This document shows positions 1 through 7,479 of a stretch of 64,000 bases of DNA, in pieces (the stretch's first letter is position 1; the number at the start of each line of letters is the position of its first letter). Origin of the DNA: Salinicola peritrichatus (GTDB lineage: Bacteria > Pseudomonadota > Gammaproteobacteria > Pseudomonadales > Halomonadaceae). A program made the position numbers and the translations under genes. Below the pieces are notes generated by a model. That model was given only the letters and a program-made list of their open reading frames with translations. It ran no database searches and was not told where the DNA came from. Where the stretch lies: positions 1 through 64,000 of the forward strand of contig NZ_PZJU01000002.1 in NCBI RefSeq assembly GCF_003206715.1, in the 5' to 3' direction.

Positions 1-423
1 GTCGCGGCGGGCGCCGCCGAAGGCGGCGTCGAAGCCGTACTTGTCCAGCGCCATCTTGAGCGACTGGGTCTTCATGATGTCGGTGTACTTGGCGCTGCCG
101 TGATCGAAGGGGTTGACGCCGGCGGCGCGTCCTTCCTCGTTGATGTGCTCGATCAGTTCCATGCCGACCTGGGCCGCCATGCGATCACGGAACTCGATCA
201 TTTCGCGGAACTTCCAGGTGGTGTTGACGTGCATCAGCGGGAACGGCGGCGGCCCGGGATAGAACGCCTTGCGCGCCAGGTGCAGCATCACCGAGGAGTC
301 CTTGCCGATCGAGTAGAGCATCACCGGGTTGCGGAACTCGGCGGCGACCTCGCGGATGATGTGGATCGACTCCGCCTCGAGTTGCTTGAGGTGGGTTTGG
401 CGTTCGGGGGTAAGCTCTGTCAT
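1..423 (-). CDS. cysD: Sulfate adenylyltransferase subunit 2 (CysD), partial
   Basis: This is the N-terminal 141 codons of CysD, which with the GTPase CysN makes adenosine 5'-phosphosulfate from sulfate and ATP in cytosolic sulfate assimilation. The gene starts at the ATG complementary to 421-423 and reads off the left edge. The start [20 protein letters not shown] and the PP-loop-like [17 protein letters not shown] at about residues 43-59 are typical of the family. cysN(C) would be expected beyond the edge. cysQ lies upstream on the same strand, which fits a sulfate-assimilation group. The C-terminal half cannot be judged. Confidence 0.95.
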   Translation of the reverse strand, partial: MTELTPERQTHLKQLEAESIHIIREVAAEFRNPVMLYSIGKDSSVMLHLARKAFYPGPPPFPLMHVNTTWKFREMIEFRDRMAAQVGMELIEHINEEGRAAGVNPFDHGSAKYTDIMKTQSLKMALDKYGFDAAFGGARRD

Positions 424-471
424 GTGATTTCCATAAAAGCAGTGTCGATCAAGTATCAAGAAGGAAGAGAT

Positions 472-571
472 AAGCGCCGCTACGCGGCTAGAAGAAGGAA
501 GAAAAATTCTCTGCTCTCATCTCTTAATGCACATTTTTACCTCTTCCTTCTTCCCTCTTCCCTCTTCCGTC
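472..571. repeat. Interspersed repeat with polypurine/polypyrimidine flanks
   Basis: Between cysQ and cysD, positions 472-501 match 62734-62763 at 29 of 30 bases. The unit has a small palindrome (GCCGC..GCGGC) followed by GAAGAAGGAAG. A CT-rich tract of CTTCC/CTTCTTCC repeats follows at 539-575 and could pair with the AG-rich part. A similar AG-rich/CT-rich arrangement recurs at 62731-62940. It resembles a REP-like intergenic repeat rather than a gene. Confidence 0.6.
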
Positions 572-1393
572 TTAATTCTTCCAACTGGCGCGTAGCGCCC
601 CTTCCCAGCGAAAATCCCGCTGCCCGCAGACGATGAAGAACGGGTTGAGGTAGCTCTCTTTCTGGTTGCAGCGCAGCGGTTCGAGGGTTTCGGCATCGAG
701 CACTTCGCCACCGGCGGCGGTGACCACGGCCTGGGCGGCGGCGGTGTCCCATTCGCAGGTCGGCGCCAGGCGCGGGTAGAGGTCGGCGGCGCCTTCGGCG
801 ACCAGGCAGAGCTTGAGCGAGCTGCCCATGGAGACGCGCTCGTGCGTGGGCAGTTGGGCGCAGAAGGCTTCGAAGGCTTCCGAGCCATGCGAACGGCTGC
901 CGACCACCAGCCAGGGCCGTTCGTCCGCCGCCGGCAGCTCGCGCGCCTGGATCCGGCTCTCGCCATCGGCGGTGATCTTGAAGGCGCCGGCCTGGGCGTC
1001 GCCCCACCAGGTCGTTGCGAGTACCGGCGCATGAACGATGCCGAAGACGGGGATGCCGTTCTCGACCAGGGCGACGTTGAGCGTGAATTCGCCGTTCTTC
1101 TTGATGAATTCCTTGGTGCCGTCGAGCGGGTCGATCAGCCAGTAGCGCTGCCACTGCCGGCGCGTGTCGAAGGCAATCGCTTCGCTCTCTTCGGAAAGGA
1201 TCGGAATATCGGGCGTCAGGCGCTCCAGCATGGCCGTGAGCGCCCGGTGCGAGGTCATGTCCGCCTGGGTCAGCGGGCTGTCGTCGGCCTTGGTCTCGAC
1301 ACTGAAGTCCTGGGCGTAAATGCCAAGGACCTGTTCGCCGGCCTCGGAAACGCCTTCGAGTAGTTCGCGCCGCAGCGCTTCGTCGATAGTCAT
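572..1393 (-). CDS. cysQ: 3'(2'),5'-bisphosphate nucleotidase CysQ
   Basis: A 273-aa member of the inositol-monophosphatase-like, Mg-dependent, Li-sensitive phosphatases. CysQ removes the 3'-phosphate of PAP/PAPS formed during sulfate assimilation. The metal-binding motif is visible as EESE followed by LIDPLDGTKEF (about residues 65-92), and the C-terminal CEWDTAAAQAVV motif is present near residue 205. I chose the ATG at 1393, preceded by GAGGGG at proper spacing, over a further upstream start at 1420. The length is close to the usual 245-275 aa. It sits next to cysD, so a sulfur role is consistent. Confidence 0.93.
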   Translation of the reverse strand: MTIDEALRRELLEGVSEAGEQVLGIYAQDFSVETKADDSPLTQADMTSHRALTAMLERLTPDIPILSEESEAIAFDTRRQWQRYWLIDPLDGTKEFIKKNGEFTLNVALVENGIPVFGIVHAPVLATTWWGDAQAGAFKITADGESRIQARELPAADERPWLVVGSRSHGSEAFEAFCAQLPTHERVSMGSSLKLCLVAEGAADLYPRLAPTCEWDTAAAQAVVTAAGGEVLDAETLEPLRCNQKESYLNPFFIVCGQRDFRWEGALRASWKN

Positions 1394-1416
1394 CGTATAC
1401 CCCTCATTAGTTCGGC

Positions 1417-1740
1417 TCACGCAAAGCCCAGGAATAGGGCCAGGGCCCGGTTAACGGCAATCATGGCGGTGTCGTCGAGACGGCCAAACGGCTCCCCCAA
1501 CCTGTCCCGTTTCACCGTCATGGCCTTGTCCACCATGATCTGCGACCGCTTACGCAGGCGATTCCCTGGGCTGGGGTCCACATCCAGGCGAATCAACGGC
1601 GCATCGACCAGCGTTCCCGACAATAGCAACACCGTCACGGTGGCCGTGTCTGGGAATTGATCGGATTGAACCACGAGTGCCGGGCGCGGCTTGCCGAAAT
1701 CACCCGGCAAGGCAATGGTCACCAAATCGCCACGCCTCAT
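1417..1740 (-). CDS. PemK/MazF-family endoribonuclease toxin
   Basis: A 107-aa protein with the MazF/PemK start pattern RRGDLVTIALPGDFGKPRPALVV, the usual beta-barrel beginning of this toxin family; family members cleave mRNA. Its start overlaps the stop region of the upstream antitoxin gene (1737-1982) by 4 bp, so the pair is translationally coupled with antitoxin first. The length is normal and there is no disruption. The specific cleavage sequence cannot be told. It lies just upstream of cysQ on the same strand, so read-through into cysQ is possible. Confidence 0.88.
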   Translation of the reverse strand: MRRGDLVTIALPGDFGKPRPALVVQSDQFPDTATVTVLLLSGTLVDAPLIRLDVDPSPGNRLRKRSQIMVDKAMTVKRDRLGEPFGRLDDTAMIAVNRALALFLGFA

Positions 1741-1982
1741 CTCTTCCTCTCGTCGTCCACATCCAGCTCGCCACCCACATCCAAAAGCGCCGCATCCATG
1801 AAGCCCTGCAAGTCGTGATCCTCGGCGTCAGCCTCGGCCACCACCTGGCACTGACGGCGGACCTCTTCGGCGAAGCCCGGGCGGCGGGTATCGGGCACCC
1901 AAATCTGAATCGGACGCAGCCCGGCTGCCCTCAAGGCCTCACGATGCTTCCGCACCCTCGAGTTCACATTCGTAGTCGTCAT
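1737..1982 (-). CDS. MazE-like (DUF3018) antitoxin
   Basis: An 81-aa protein starting MTTTNVNSRVRKHREALRAA, followed by GLRPIQIWVPDTRRPGFAEE, typical of the DUF3018 'antitoxin MazE family' proteins encoded directly before MazF-like toxins. The ATG at 1982 has AGGAGAGA upstream, so it is preferred to the in-frame ATG at 2006. The acidic C-terminus (DVGGELDVDDE) is the likely toxin-wrapping tail. The basic N-terminal half would bind DNA and autoregulate the operon (family knowledge). Confidence 0.85.
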   Translation of the reverse strand: MTTTNVNSRVRKHREALRAAGLRPIQIWVPDTRRPGFAEEVRRQCQVVAEADAEDHDLQGFMDAALLDVGGELDVDDERKR

Positions 1983-2068
1983 GCCATCTCTCCTGAATCG
2001 TTTCATGAAACAGGTTATGCGAAGATCGCGTTACATGAAACCGTCATTCGACAATATCCGGCTCACCG

Positions 2069-3832
2069 CTAGAAAGGCCAGATCAACGGTATGAGCAGAA
2101 TACTGACCATGCCGACGATCAGGCTGAGCGGTACGCCGAGCTTGAGATAGTCGTGCATGCGGTATCCGCCAGGCCCCATCACCATCAGGTTGGTCTGGTA
2201 GCCCAGCGCGGTCATGAAGCTGGCCGAAGCAGCGATGGTGATGGCGATGACGAACGGCATGAAATCCACGCCCAACTGCTGCGAAACCGCCACCCCGATG
2301 GGAAACATCAGCACGGCGGCGGCGTTGTTGGTGATCATCTCGGTGAACAGCACCGTCATCAGATAAACGAACGCCAGCGCCAGCCAGGGCGAGTCGATGT
2401 GCCCGACGACCTGCTCGGCGATGGTCTGGGCCGCGCCGGACTGGGTCATGGCGGTACCCAGCGAGAACGAGGCGGCGATCACGATCAATACCGAAAGGTC
2501 GATATACCGACGCGCCTTGCCCATGGTCAGGCAACCGGTCATCAACAGCGCGCCAGCCGCGAGAAACGCAGCCTCGAGGATCGACATCAGATTGGTCGCG
2601 CTGAGCAGCACCATCAACCCGAGAATGCCGAGGGAGAGCGGCGCTTTCTGGAAGTTGGGCGGCGTCGAATCGTTGAGCTGGCTGACCAGCAGGAAGTCCT
2701 TGCGGTAGCGATACTGCTCGACGAACTCCTGCCCCGTCTCCAGCAGCAGGGTGTCGCCCACCTGCAGCTCGATGTCGCCGACCTTGCCATCCAGCCGGCG
2801 GCCGTGGCGCGAAATCGACAGGATCACCGCCTGGAAACGGGAGCGGAAACGGGATTCGCGTACCGAACGGCCGATGCCGGTGAAGTCGGGACCGATGACG
2901 GCCTCGACCAGGCAGCGGCGATGATGGGCGACCTTGAGTTTCTGCACGTTGCCGTTGGCCGGCACCAGGCCACGAATCTCGCGCAGTTCGCGCGCGCATT
3001 CCGGCGCACCGATGAAGACCAGCGTGTCGCCGCCCAGCAGTTTGGTATCCGGCGGTACGGCGGTCATCAGGTGCCCGTCGCGCTCGATATCGGCGAGATA
3101 GCCGAACTGCAGGTTACGCAGGCCAGCATCGGCGATGCTCTTGCCCACCAGCGGGCCGCTGGATTCGACCATGACCTCCACGCAGTATTCGCGGACCTGA
3201 TCCAGCTGCGCCCCGGTGCCATCGCGTTGCGGCAACAGCCAACTGGCGAAGAGCAGGATGAAACCACCGCCGATGATCAGTATCGGCAGGCCGATCCAGG
3301 TGAGCTCGAACATGCCCAGCGAGATACCTTGCTGGCTCTGCAGCAGGCCATCGATGACCAGGTTGGTACTGGTGCCGATCAACGTGCAGGTGCCGCCGAG
3401 GATGGAGATGTAACTGAGCGGGAGCAGCAGCTTGGAAGGCGGCAGACGCAGGCGGCTGGACCAGTCCTGAATCGCCGGGATGAACATCGCCACCACGGTG
3501 GTGTTGTTCATGAAGGCGCTGAGCACGGAAGCCGGCAGCATGACCCGCCACTGGGCGCGGCGGAGTGTCGAGGGCTGCCCCAGCAGTTGGCCGGCGATCC
3601 ATTTGATCGCGCCGGTCTCCTTGAGCGCGGCGGCGACTACGTAGAGCGCGGCGATGGTCATCACGCCGGTATTGGCGAAGCCCGCCAGGGCTTCCTGCGG
3701 CGTGAGCACATCGGTGAAGATCAAGAACGCCATTGCGCCGACCAGAATGGCATCCGGCGCAATCCGCGTGAAAACCAGCGTGCCCAAGACAGCAACGACG
3801 GCAGCGACGCTCAACCAGGCATCAATATCCAT
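2069..3832 (-). CDS. SLC13/DASS-family permease with TrkA-C (RCK) domains
   Basis: A 587-aa inner-membrane transporter. Residues ~1-185 and ~390-587 are hydrophobic membrane halves, with family-typical GTSTNLV in the first half and TNNAAAVLMFP in the second. The central ~205-370 region carries two RCK/TrkA-C-like regulatory domains (VREYCVEVMV..., and GDTLLLETG near the end). This architecture is typical of bacterial sodium- or proton-coupled sulfate/dicarboxylate permeases. Closeness to cysD/cysQ makes sulfate uptake attractive but unproven. The ATG at 3832 with AGAGGTAG upstream was chosen over the longer ORF start at 3919. Confidence 0.85.
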   Translation of the reverse strand: MDIDAWLSVAAVVAVLGTLVFTRIAPDAILVGAMAFLIFTDVLTPQEALAGFANTGVMTIAALYVVAAALKETGAIKWIAGQLLGQPSTLRRAQWRVMLPASVLSAFMNNTTVVAMFIPAIQDWSSRLRLPPSKLLLPLSYISILGGTCTLIGTSTNLVIDGLLQSQQGISLGMFELTWIGLPILIIGGGFILLFASWLLPQRDGTGAQLDQVREYCVEVMVESSGPLVGKSIADAGLRNLQFGYLADIERDGHLMTAVPPDTKLLGGDTLVFIGAPECARELREIRGLVPANGNVQKLKVAHHRRCLVEAVIGPDFTGIGRSVRESRFRSRFQAVILSISRHGRRLDGKVGDIELQVGDTLLLETGQEFVEQYRYRKDFLLVSQLNDSTPPNFQKAPLSLGILGLMVLLSATNLMSILEAAFLAAGALLMTGCLTMGKARRYIDLSVLIVIAASFSLGTAMTQSGAAQTIAEQVVGHIDSPWLALAFVYLMTVLFTEMITNNAAAVLMFPIGVAVSQQLGVDFMPFVIAITIAASASFMTALGYQTNLMVMGPGGYRMHDYLKLGVPLSLIVGMVSILLIPLIWPF

Positions 3833-4251
3833 TTCTACCTCTGACGTTCTGTCGAAAATCCAGACAGACCTAAATTCATGCCCTGATTGGCTCGCGTGGC
3901 GCTTCCCATCTCGGCACATCGCTTAGCCAAAGCCCAAGCGACATTCGGCCGAGTGCCACGAAGCGCATTCTAATGGTGCCCCCATACCCAGTTCCAGAAG
4001 CATTCCCCGAGAGGGTATTTACAAAAGGGCTGCGCTCGGCAATACCGCGTTGAAATCGTCCTCAAAATGCTCATTTACCCCGTGTAAACTCCGCTTTATT
4101 CGTTCGATTTCGCCTTGTCTTGCCTTCGCTCGCCTATTTTGTAAACACCCTCTGAGACACAATGGCATGAATGTCTACGCGGGGTTTTAAAGCTCCCTGC
4201 TGAAATCGACCATGCGTCACCTCGCCTATCCATGGCGGTTCCGTACAAACC
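3833..4251. other. Intergenic region upstream of the permease
   Basis: About 420 bp without a supported gene. It should hold the permease promoter. Composition is more AT-rich around 4060-4160 than the flanking genes. No RNA gene or strong repeat seen. Confidence 0.5.
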
Positions 4252-4522
4252 CTAGGGGCTGTTGACGTTTCAGCGCGAACCGCGTTGCTGCGTCAAATGG
4301 TGCCAGGCCAGGCGCGGGATGCAGAGAATGGTGATTCCCTTGTCAAGTCCCGCAACGCCGCATGGCGCCATTTGCCGCGCAACCCAGAGGGCCTGGCCAG
4401 TTTTCGCACGGTGCTGCGTTATTCGTCGTTCATTTGAAATGACCAAACTACTCTCCTCATGCCTTACCCCGCACAAAAACTGGCTTCGGCGCGGCCGCGC
4501 ATGAAACGTCAACAGCCCCTAG
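4252..4522. mobile_element. MITE-like element with 21-bp perfect terminal inverted repeats
   Basis: The 21-bp left end (4252-4272, beginning CTAGGGGCTGTTGACG) is repeated exactly in inverted orientation at 4502-4522. The 271-bp interior encodes no convincing protein. Its interior from about 4279 (CGCGTTGCTGCGTCAAATG) resembles the element at 20629-20782, which also begins CTAGGG. This is the structure of a non-autonomous miniature transposable element. No clear target-site duplication was seen. Confidence 0.75.
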
Positions 4523-4858
4523 CCCAGCATCGTATCGCTCCGTTCTCGTCTCTCGAAAGATACCCACCGTATCGACCAAGCTTGCCAAAGGGAGAAGCCG
4601 GTGCCATGAGGAATTCCGTGCGCTTTCGTTGCCATCGGTAATCCCGGCGGGTGACGATTTTGCGCGACATTGCCCGTCTCCGATCGCCGACGACTACGAC
4701 TTAAGTCTTTGACCATAAAGGTCGCTATCATGACGATTCCGATATTCGGGGCTCCGCCGGGCATTGAACTGTGTTAATCCCCGTGCGGAAAGATCACCAA
4801 GTAGATACAGAAATCTACATTCACTTCCGCTCCTCTGGCCATGGCCTTTTGCCCTGGC
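4523..4858. other. Intergenic region, no gene recognised
   Basis: About 336 bp between the MITE-like element and the 3' end of the kinase-like gene. Short ORFs here have no recognisable features. A small inverted repeat GTAGAT/ATCTAC lies near 4801-4818. Confidence 0.4.
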
Positions 4859-6049
4859 CTATCGAGGCACCGGCCGGCGCGCCGAGAGACGGGGCCTCGA
4901 TAGGTTCACGAATCGTTGACCGAGATAGCGCGCTTCGTCACTGCCGATGAAGTCAGGCTGGCGTAGCGCGAGAGCCAGATAGGTGAAGATCGCCCATCCC
5001 AGCCGCAGCTCTCGCGAACCGCCAATCCACGCTTCCGCCTGGCGTGGCGGGACACCGAGCAACAAGCGGGAAAGATCGAAACCGACCGGCAGAATGCCGG
5101 CCCGATCCCAGTCGATCAGCATCGGCCTGCCGCTGCCCGCTTCGATGATGACGTTGTCGCGATGCAGGTCGCCGTGGGAAAAGACCCGTGGCAGGCGCCC
5201 CGCCACCCACAGCATGCCGGCGAGCAGCCAGCAATCCCGACGGCGCTGGCCGGCCAGCAGTTGACGCCAGTTCCGGCCAACGATCCGGTCGGCGGAAGAG
5301 CGTTCCCGAAGTCCGGGCTCCAGCTCCGAGGGCGGCTTCAAGGCATTGAGACGCTTGGCGCACTCGATGGTCCGGCGTATCGCCGGTTCGGCGTCGATCC
5401 CCAGTTTGTCCAGCGTCTCGCCGGCAACGTAGTCGACACCCAGCGTGACGCCGCCCGTGGGGTCGGCAAGCATTTCGATGCCGGGACAAGGTACACGGCT
5501 GGGTTCGAGAACCCGTTTGTAGAGGCTTTCCAGCCGGCGTGCGCGATGCATGGGAAACGCGAGGGAGATCACCAGGCGCCGCTCGGGAGTCTGGATCGCA
5601 ACCGCCGAGAGCGCTCCCGTCTGGCCGAACAGCGGGCGAAACGCGACGATTTCGAACCTGGGTCGGAGCGTCTCGAGAGCCCTGCGGAAAGCCGGCAGTT
5701 CACCGTAGACATCGATGGGGAGGAAGCCATCGACGTCCGAGCGGGCGCGAACACGGCTCTCGCCGATGACCGCCACCCCCTTGTTGAGAACCATGCCATC
5801 GGCGAGCGAGCGCGCACGGACCAGATCGCCGGTCTCGAACGTCAGCGGCGCCTGAAAACCGACGTTGGGGTCCCGGGAAGCTCCCGCCTGCACCACATCC
5901 GGCCGCGAATCCTGGCAAAAAGCGCAGAAGCGGTCGATGTCGTTGACGGATATGACTACGGCTCGAGGCCGGTTTCTCGCCTTTGTGCCTCTGGCGGCAT
6001 ACCAGCCCGAGAGGCCCGAGCCATTGATGCGATCGACGAAGCCAGGCAT
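4859..6049 (-). CDS. Aminoglycoside-phosphotransferase-fold kinase with N-terminal accessory domain
   Basis: A 396-aa protein. The C-terminal ~200 residues carry protein-kinase-like/APH motifs: SHGDLHRDNVII (catalytic loop, ~residues 292-303) and MLIDWDRAG (metal-binding Asp). The N-terminal ~90 residues (GFVDRINGSGLSGWYAARGT, then RPDVVQAGASRDPNVGF) resemble a small domain often attached to glycosyltransferases and sulfotransferases of surface-glycan loci. The middle ~100-190 may be a nucleotidyl- or sugar-binding part. This suggests phosphorylation of a sugar or lipid in envelope glycan metabolism, not drug resistance; that is inference. It stands alone, with no operon partner. Confidence 0.7.
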   Translation of the reverse strand: MPGFVDRINGSGLSGWYAARGTKARNRPRAVVISVNDIDRFCAFCQDSRPDVVQAGASRDPNVGFQAPLTFETGDLVRARSLADGMVLNKGVAVIGESRVRARSDVDGFLPIDVYGELPAFRRALETLRPRFEIVAFRPLFGQTGALSAVAIQTPERRLVISLAFPMHRARRLESLYKRVLEPSRVPCPGIEMLADPTGGVTLGVDYVAGETLDKLGIDAEPAIRRTIECAKRLNALKPPSELEPGLRERSSADRIVGRNWRQLLAGQRRRDCWLLAGMLWVAGRLPRVFSHGDLHRDNVIIEAGSGRPMLIDWDRAGILPVGFDLSRLLLGVPPRQAEAWIGGSRELRLGWAIFTYLALALRQPDFIGSDEARYLGQRFVNLSRPRLSARRPVPR

Positions 6050-6215
6050 GTTGCCTCCGAGTGACGACGAAGCTCTAGAGGAATGCTACAGCGTCACCGC
6101 GCGCCAGGCAGGAACCAATTTTCGGCTCATTACAGTTGATGAAAAGAATCGTAAACGGCCCGCTCATGACGGACACATTTTCCCTGCCCAGTGAAACCCG
6201 GCGCCGGTTCGGCGT

Positions 6216-6959
6216 TCAGCGCAACGACCGGCGCCGAGCCTCTGCCCCGGCGGAGGAGTTGTCCCAACGCGCCGGTAACCAGTGGCGCGGCCAGCGCGCC
6301 ATGATGGCGATGACGACCACCGCGAACGCCAATCGCACCCAGAGTACGGCCCACAGATCCGCCCCCAGCAACAGAATCAGCAAGGTGTCCTCGATCACGC
6401 TGTGACAAAGCCCCAGAAAGCACAGTGCCAGCACGCTGTCCCGCCTGCCCATGGCACCGCTGTCCACGTCACGGATCAGCAGTCCCGCGCCATAGGTCAG
6501 CCCGAGAGTCGCGCCAATGACCGTGACATTGGCCGCCGCTCGCCCAATGCCGAGCATTCTCAGCAACGGTGTCAGTGCCATGTGGATCACGCGCTCGATA
6601 CCCAGCCATCTGAGCGCGACAAGCAATGTCATCAGGGCAAGGATGATCAAAAAGGCCATGGCCAACGTCTCCAGTTGGCTCACCAGCCAACCCCCCAGCC
6701 CCGATGCCACGGGCTCCGGCCGCCACACCAACTCGACCTGTCGAGTATCACCCAGCAGGCGATAGCAACCGGCGAGCAGTGCCGCAAACAGCAGCGCGCC
6801 TCCCATGCGTAGGACAAGCGTCGCCCACCAGGGTACTCCGGCCCTGCGTGCCACGGCCCCTTCCACCGGCAGCGAGTGCCCGATCAGCAACAATCCGCTG
6901 AAGACGCTGATCTGCGCCACGCTGAGTGGCGTGTCCCCCGCGATCTCGAAGAAGACCAC
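6216..6959 (-). pseudogene. Nucleoside-recognition-domain membrane protein, 5'-truncated
   Basis: From the GTG at 6959 this encodes 247 residues with several membrane segments. It matches the later part of inner-membrane 'nucleoside recognition domain' (Gate/SpmA-like) proteins. The reading frame stays open upstream to a stop at about 7032 and still reads DIFTGIVVFFEIAGDTPLS, which corresponds to the middle of the family, so about the first 80-100 residues (normally including a GLPG..WATAML segment) are missing. The truncation point abuts the antitoxin gene at 7032. It may still be expressed from the GTG but is probably a remnant. Confidence 0.7.
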
Positions 6960-7031
6960 TATGCCGGTAAAAATGTCATGCCTTGGCCTGTTGCAGCGGC
7001 TCCCGGCGATAGTGTCGGAGATCGAACTGGC

Positions 7032-7319
7032 TCAATGAGCCAAGTCCATATCGTTTACGGCCCGCTCGATGACTTCGGGAGACACGCCTTGAGCTTTCAG
7101 AGATTCCACCAGGCGCACGACGCTGTCATCGAGATATTGTGCCTCATCCCTACGCAATCCCTCGCTAACATAGGCCTTGAGTAATGTCTGATACCCCTGG
7201 AAGCCCTTTAACGGTGCGATCTTCTTGAGCGATTCCACGACATCGACAGGCACCCGCAGGGTGACCGTGGTCATGGGGCGGTCCTTGGCCAAACGTTTCT
7301 TCAAAATATCACTGTGCAT
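7032..7319 (-). CDS. CopG/BrnA-like antitoxin (ribbon-helix-helix)
   Basis: A 95-aa protein from the ATG at 7319, which has a very strong AGGAGG site 7 nt upstream. The core TVTLRVPVDVVESLKKIAP then GFQGYQTLLKAYVSEGL is the typical CopG-antitoxin family pattern (beta strand plus two helices), usually paired with BrnT toxins. Here the toxin partner immediately upstream is reduced to a short remnant (7320-7403), so this is an orphan antitoxin. It may still autoregulate or neutralise related toxins elsewhere. Confidence 0.82.
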   Translation of the reverse strand: MHSDILKKRLAKDRPMTTVTLRVPVDVVESLKKIAPLKGFQGYQTLLKAYVSEGLRRDEAQYLDDSVVRLVESLKAQGVSPEVIERAVNDMDLAH

Positions 7320-7403
7320 AGATCGCCTCCTCTTTGCGTGTCGCTCGGCTTTTTCCTTGTTCCAGACAAAGACAGTGCCATGGCGATCGATCCGAGTGTC
7401 CAT
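7320..7403 (-). pseudogene. BrnT toxin N-terminal remnant
   Basis: From the ATG at 7403 (GGAGGGC upstream) the sequence reads MDTRIDRHGTVFVWNKEKAE. This looks like the N-terminus of BrnT toxins (family pattern F-W-(D/N)-x-x-K-A). After about 28 residues it runs in frame straight into the antitoxin gene, where an intact BrnT would continue for ~60 more. An internal deletion has removed the toxin body but kept the antitoxin RBS and the frame, so a 123-aa fusion could be made. Confidence 0.6.
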
Positions 7404-7479
7404 TTGCCCTCCGCGTAAACACATTGTATTTACGCGCATTCAGGGCAGCTATGCAATATTGCGTTATTGCAATAGCCAC

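Noticed and set aside
2153-3844. Long plus-strand open frame (563 codons) opposite the SLC13 permease
   Set aside because: A GC-rich antisense shadow of the permease; composition is Arg/His/Gln-rich with no domain or RBS.
4519-4764. Minus-strand frame of 81 codons between the MITE and the kinase gene
   Set aside because: Overlaps the inverted repeat end, lacks an RBS and has no recognisable sequence.
4859-6049. Aminoglycoside resistance gene
   Set aside because: Only the kinase core is shared; the N-terminal domain and isolated context do not support resistance.
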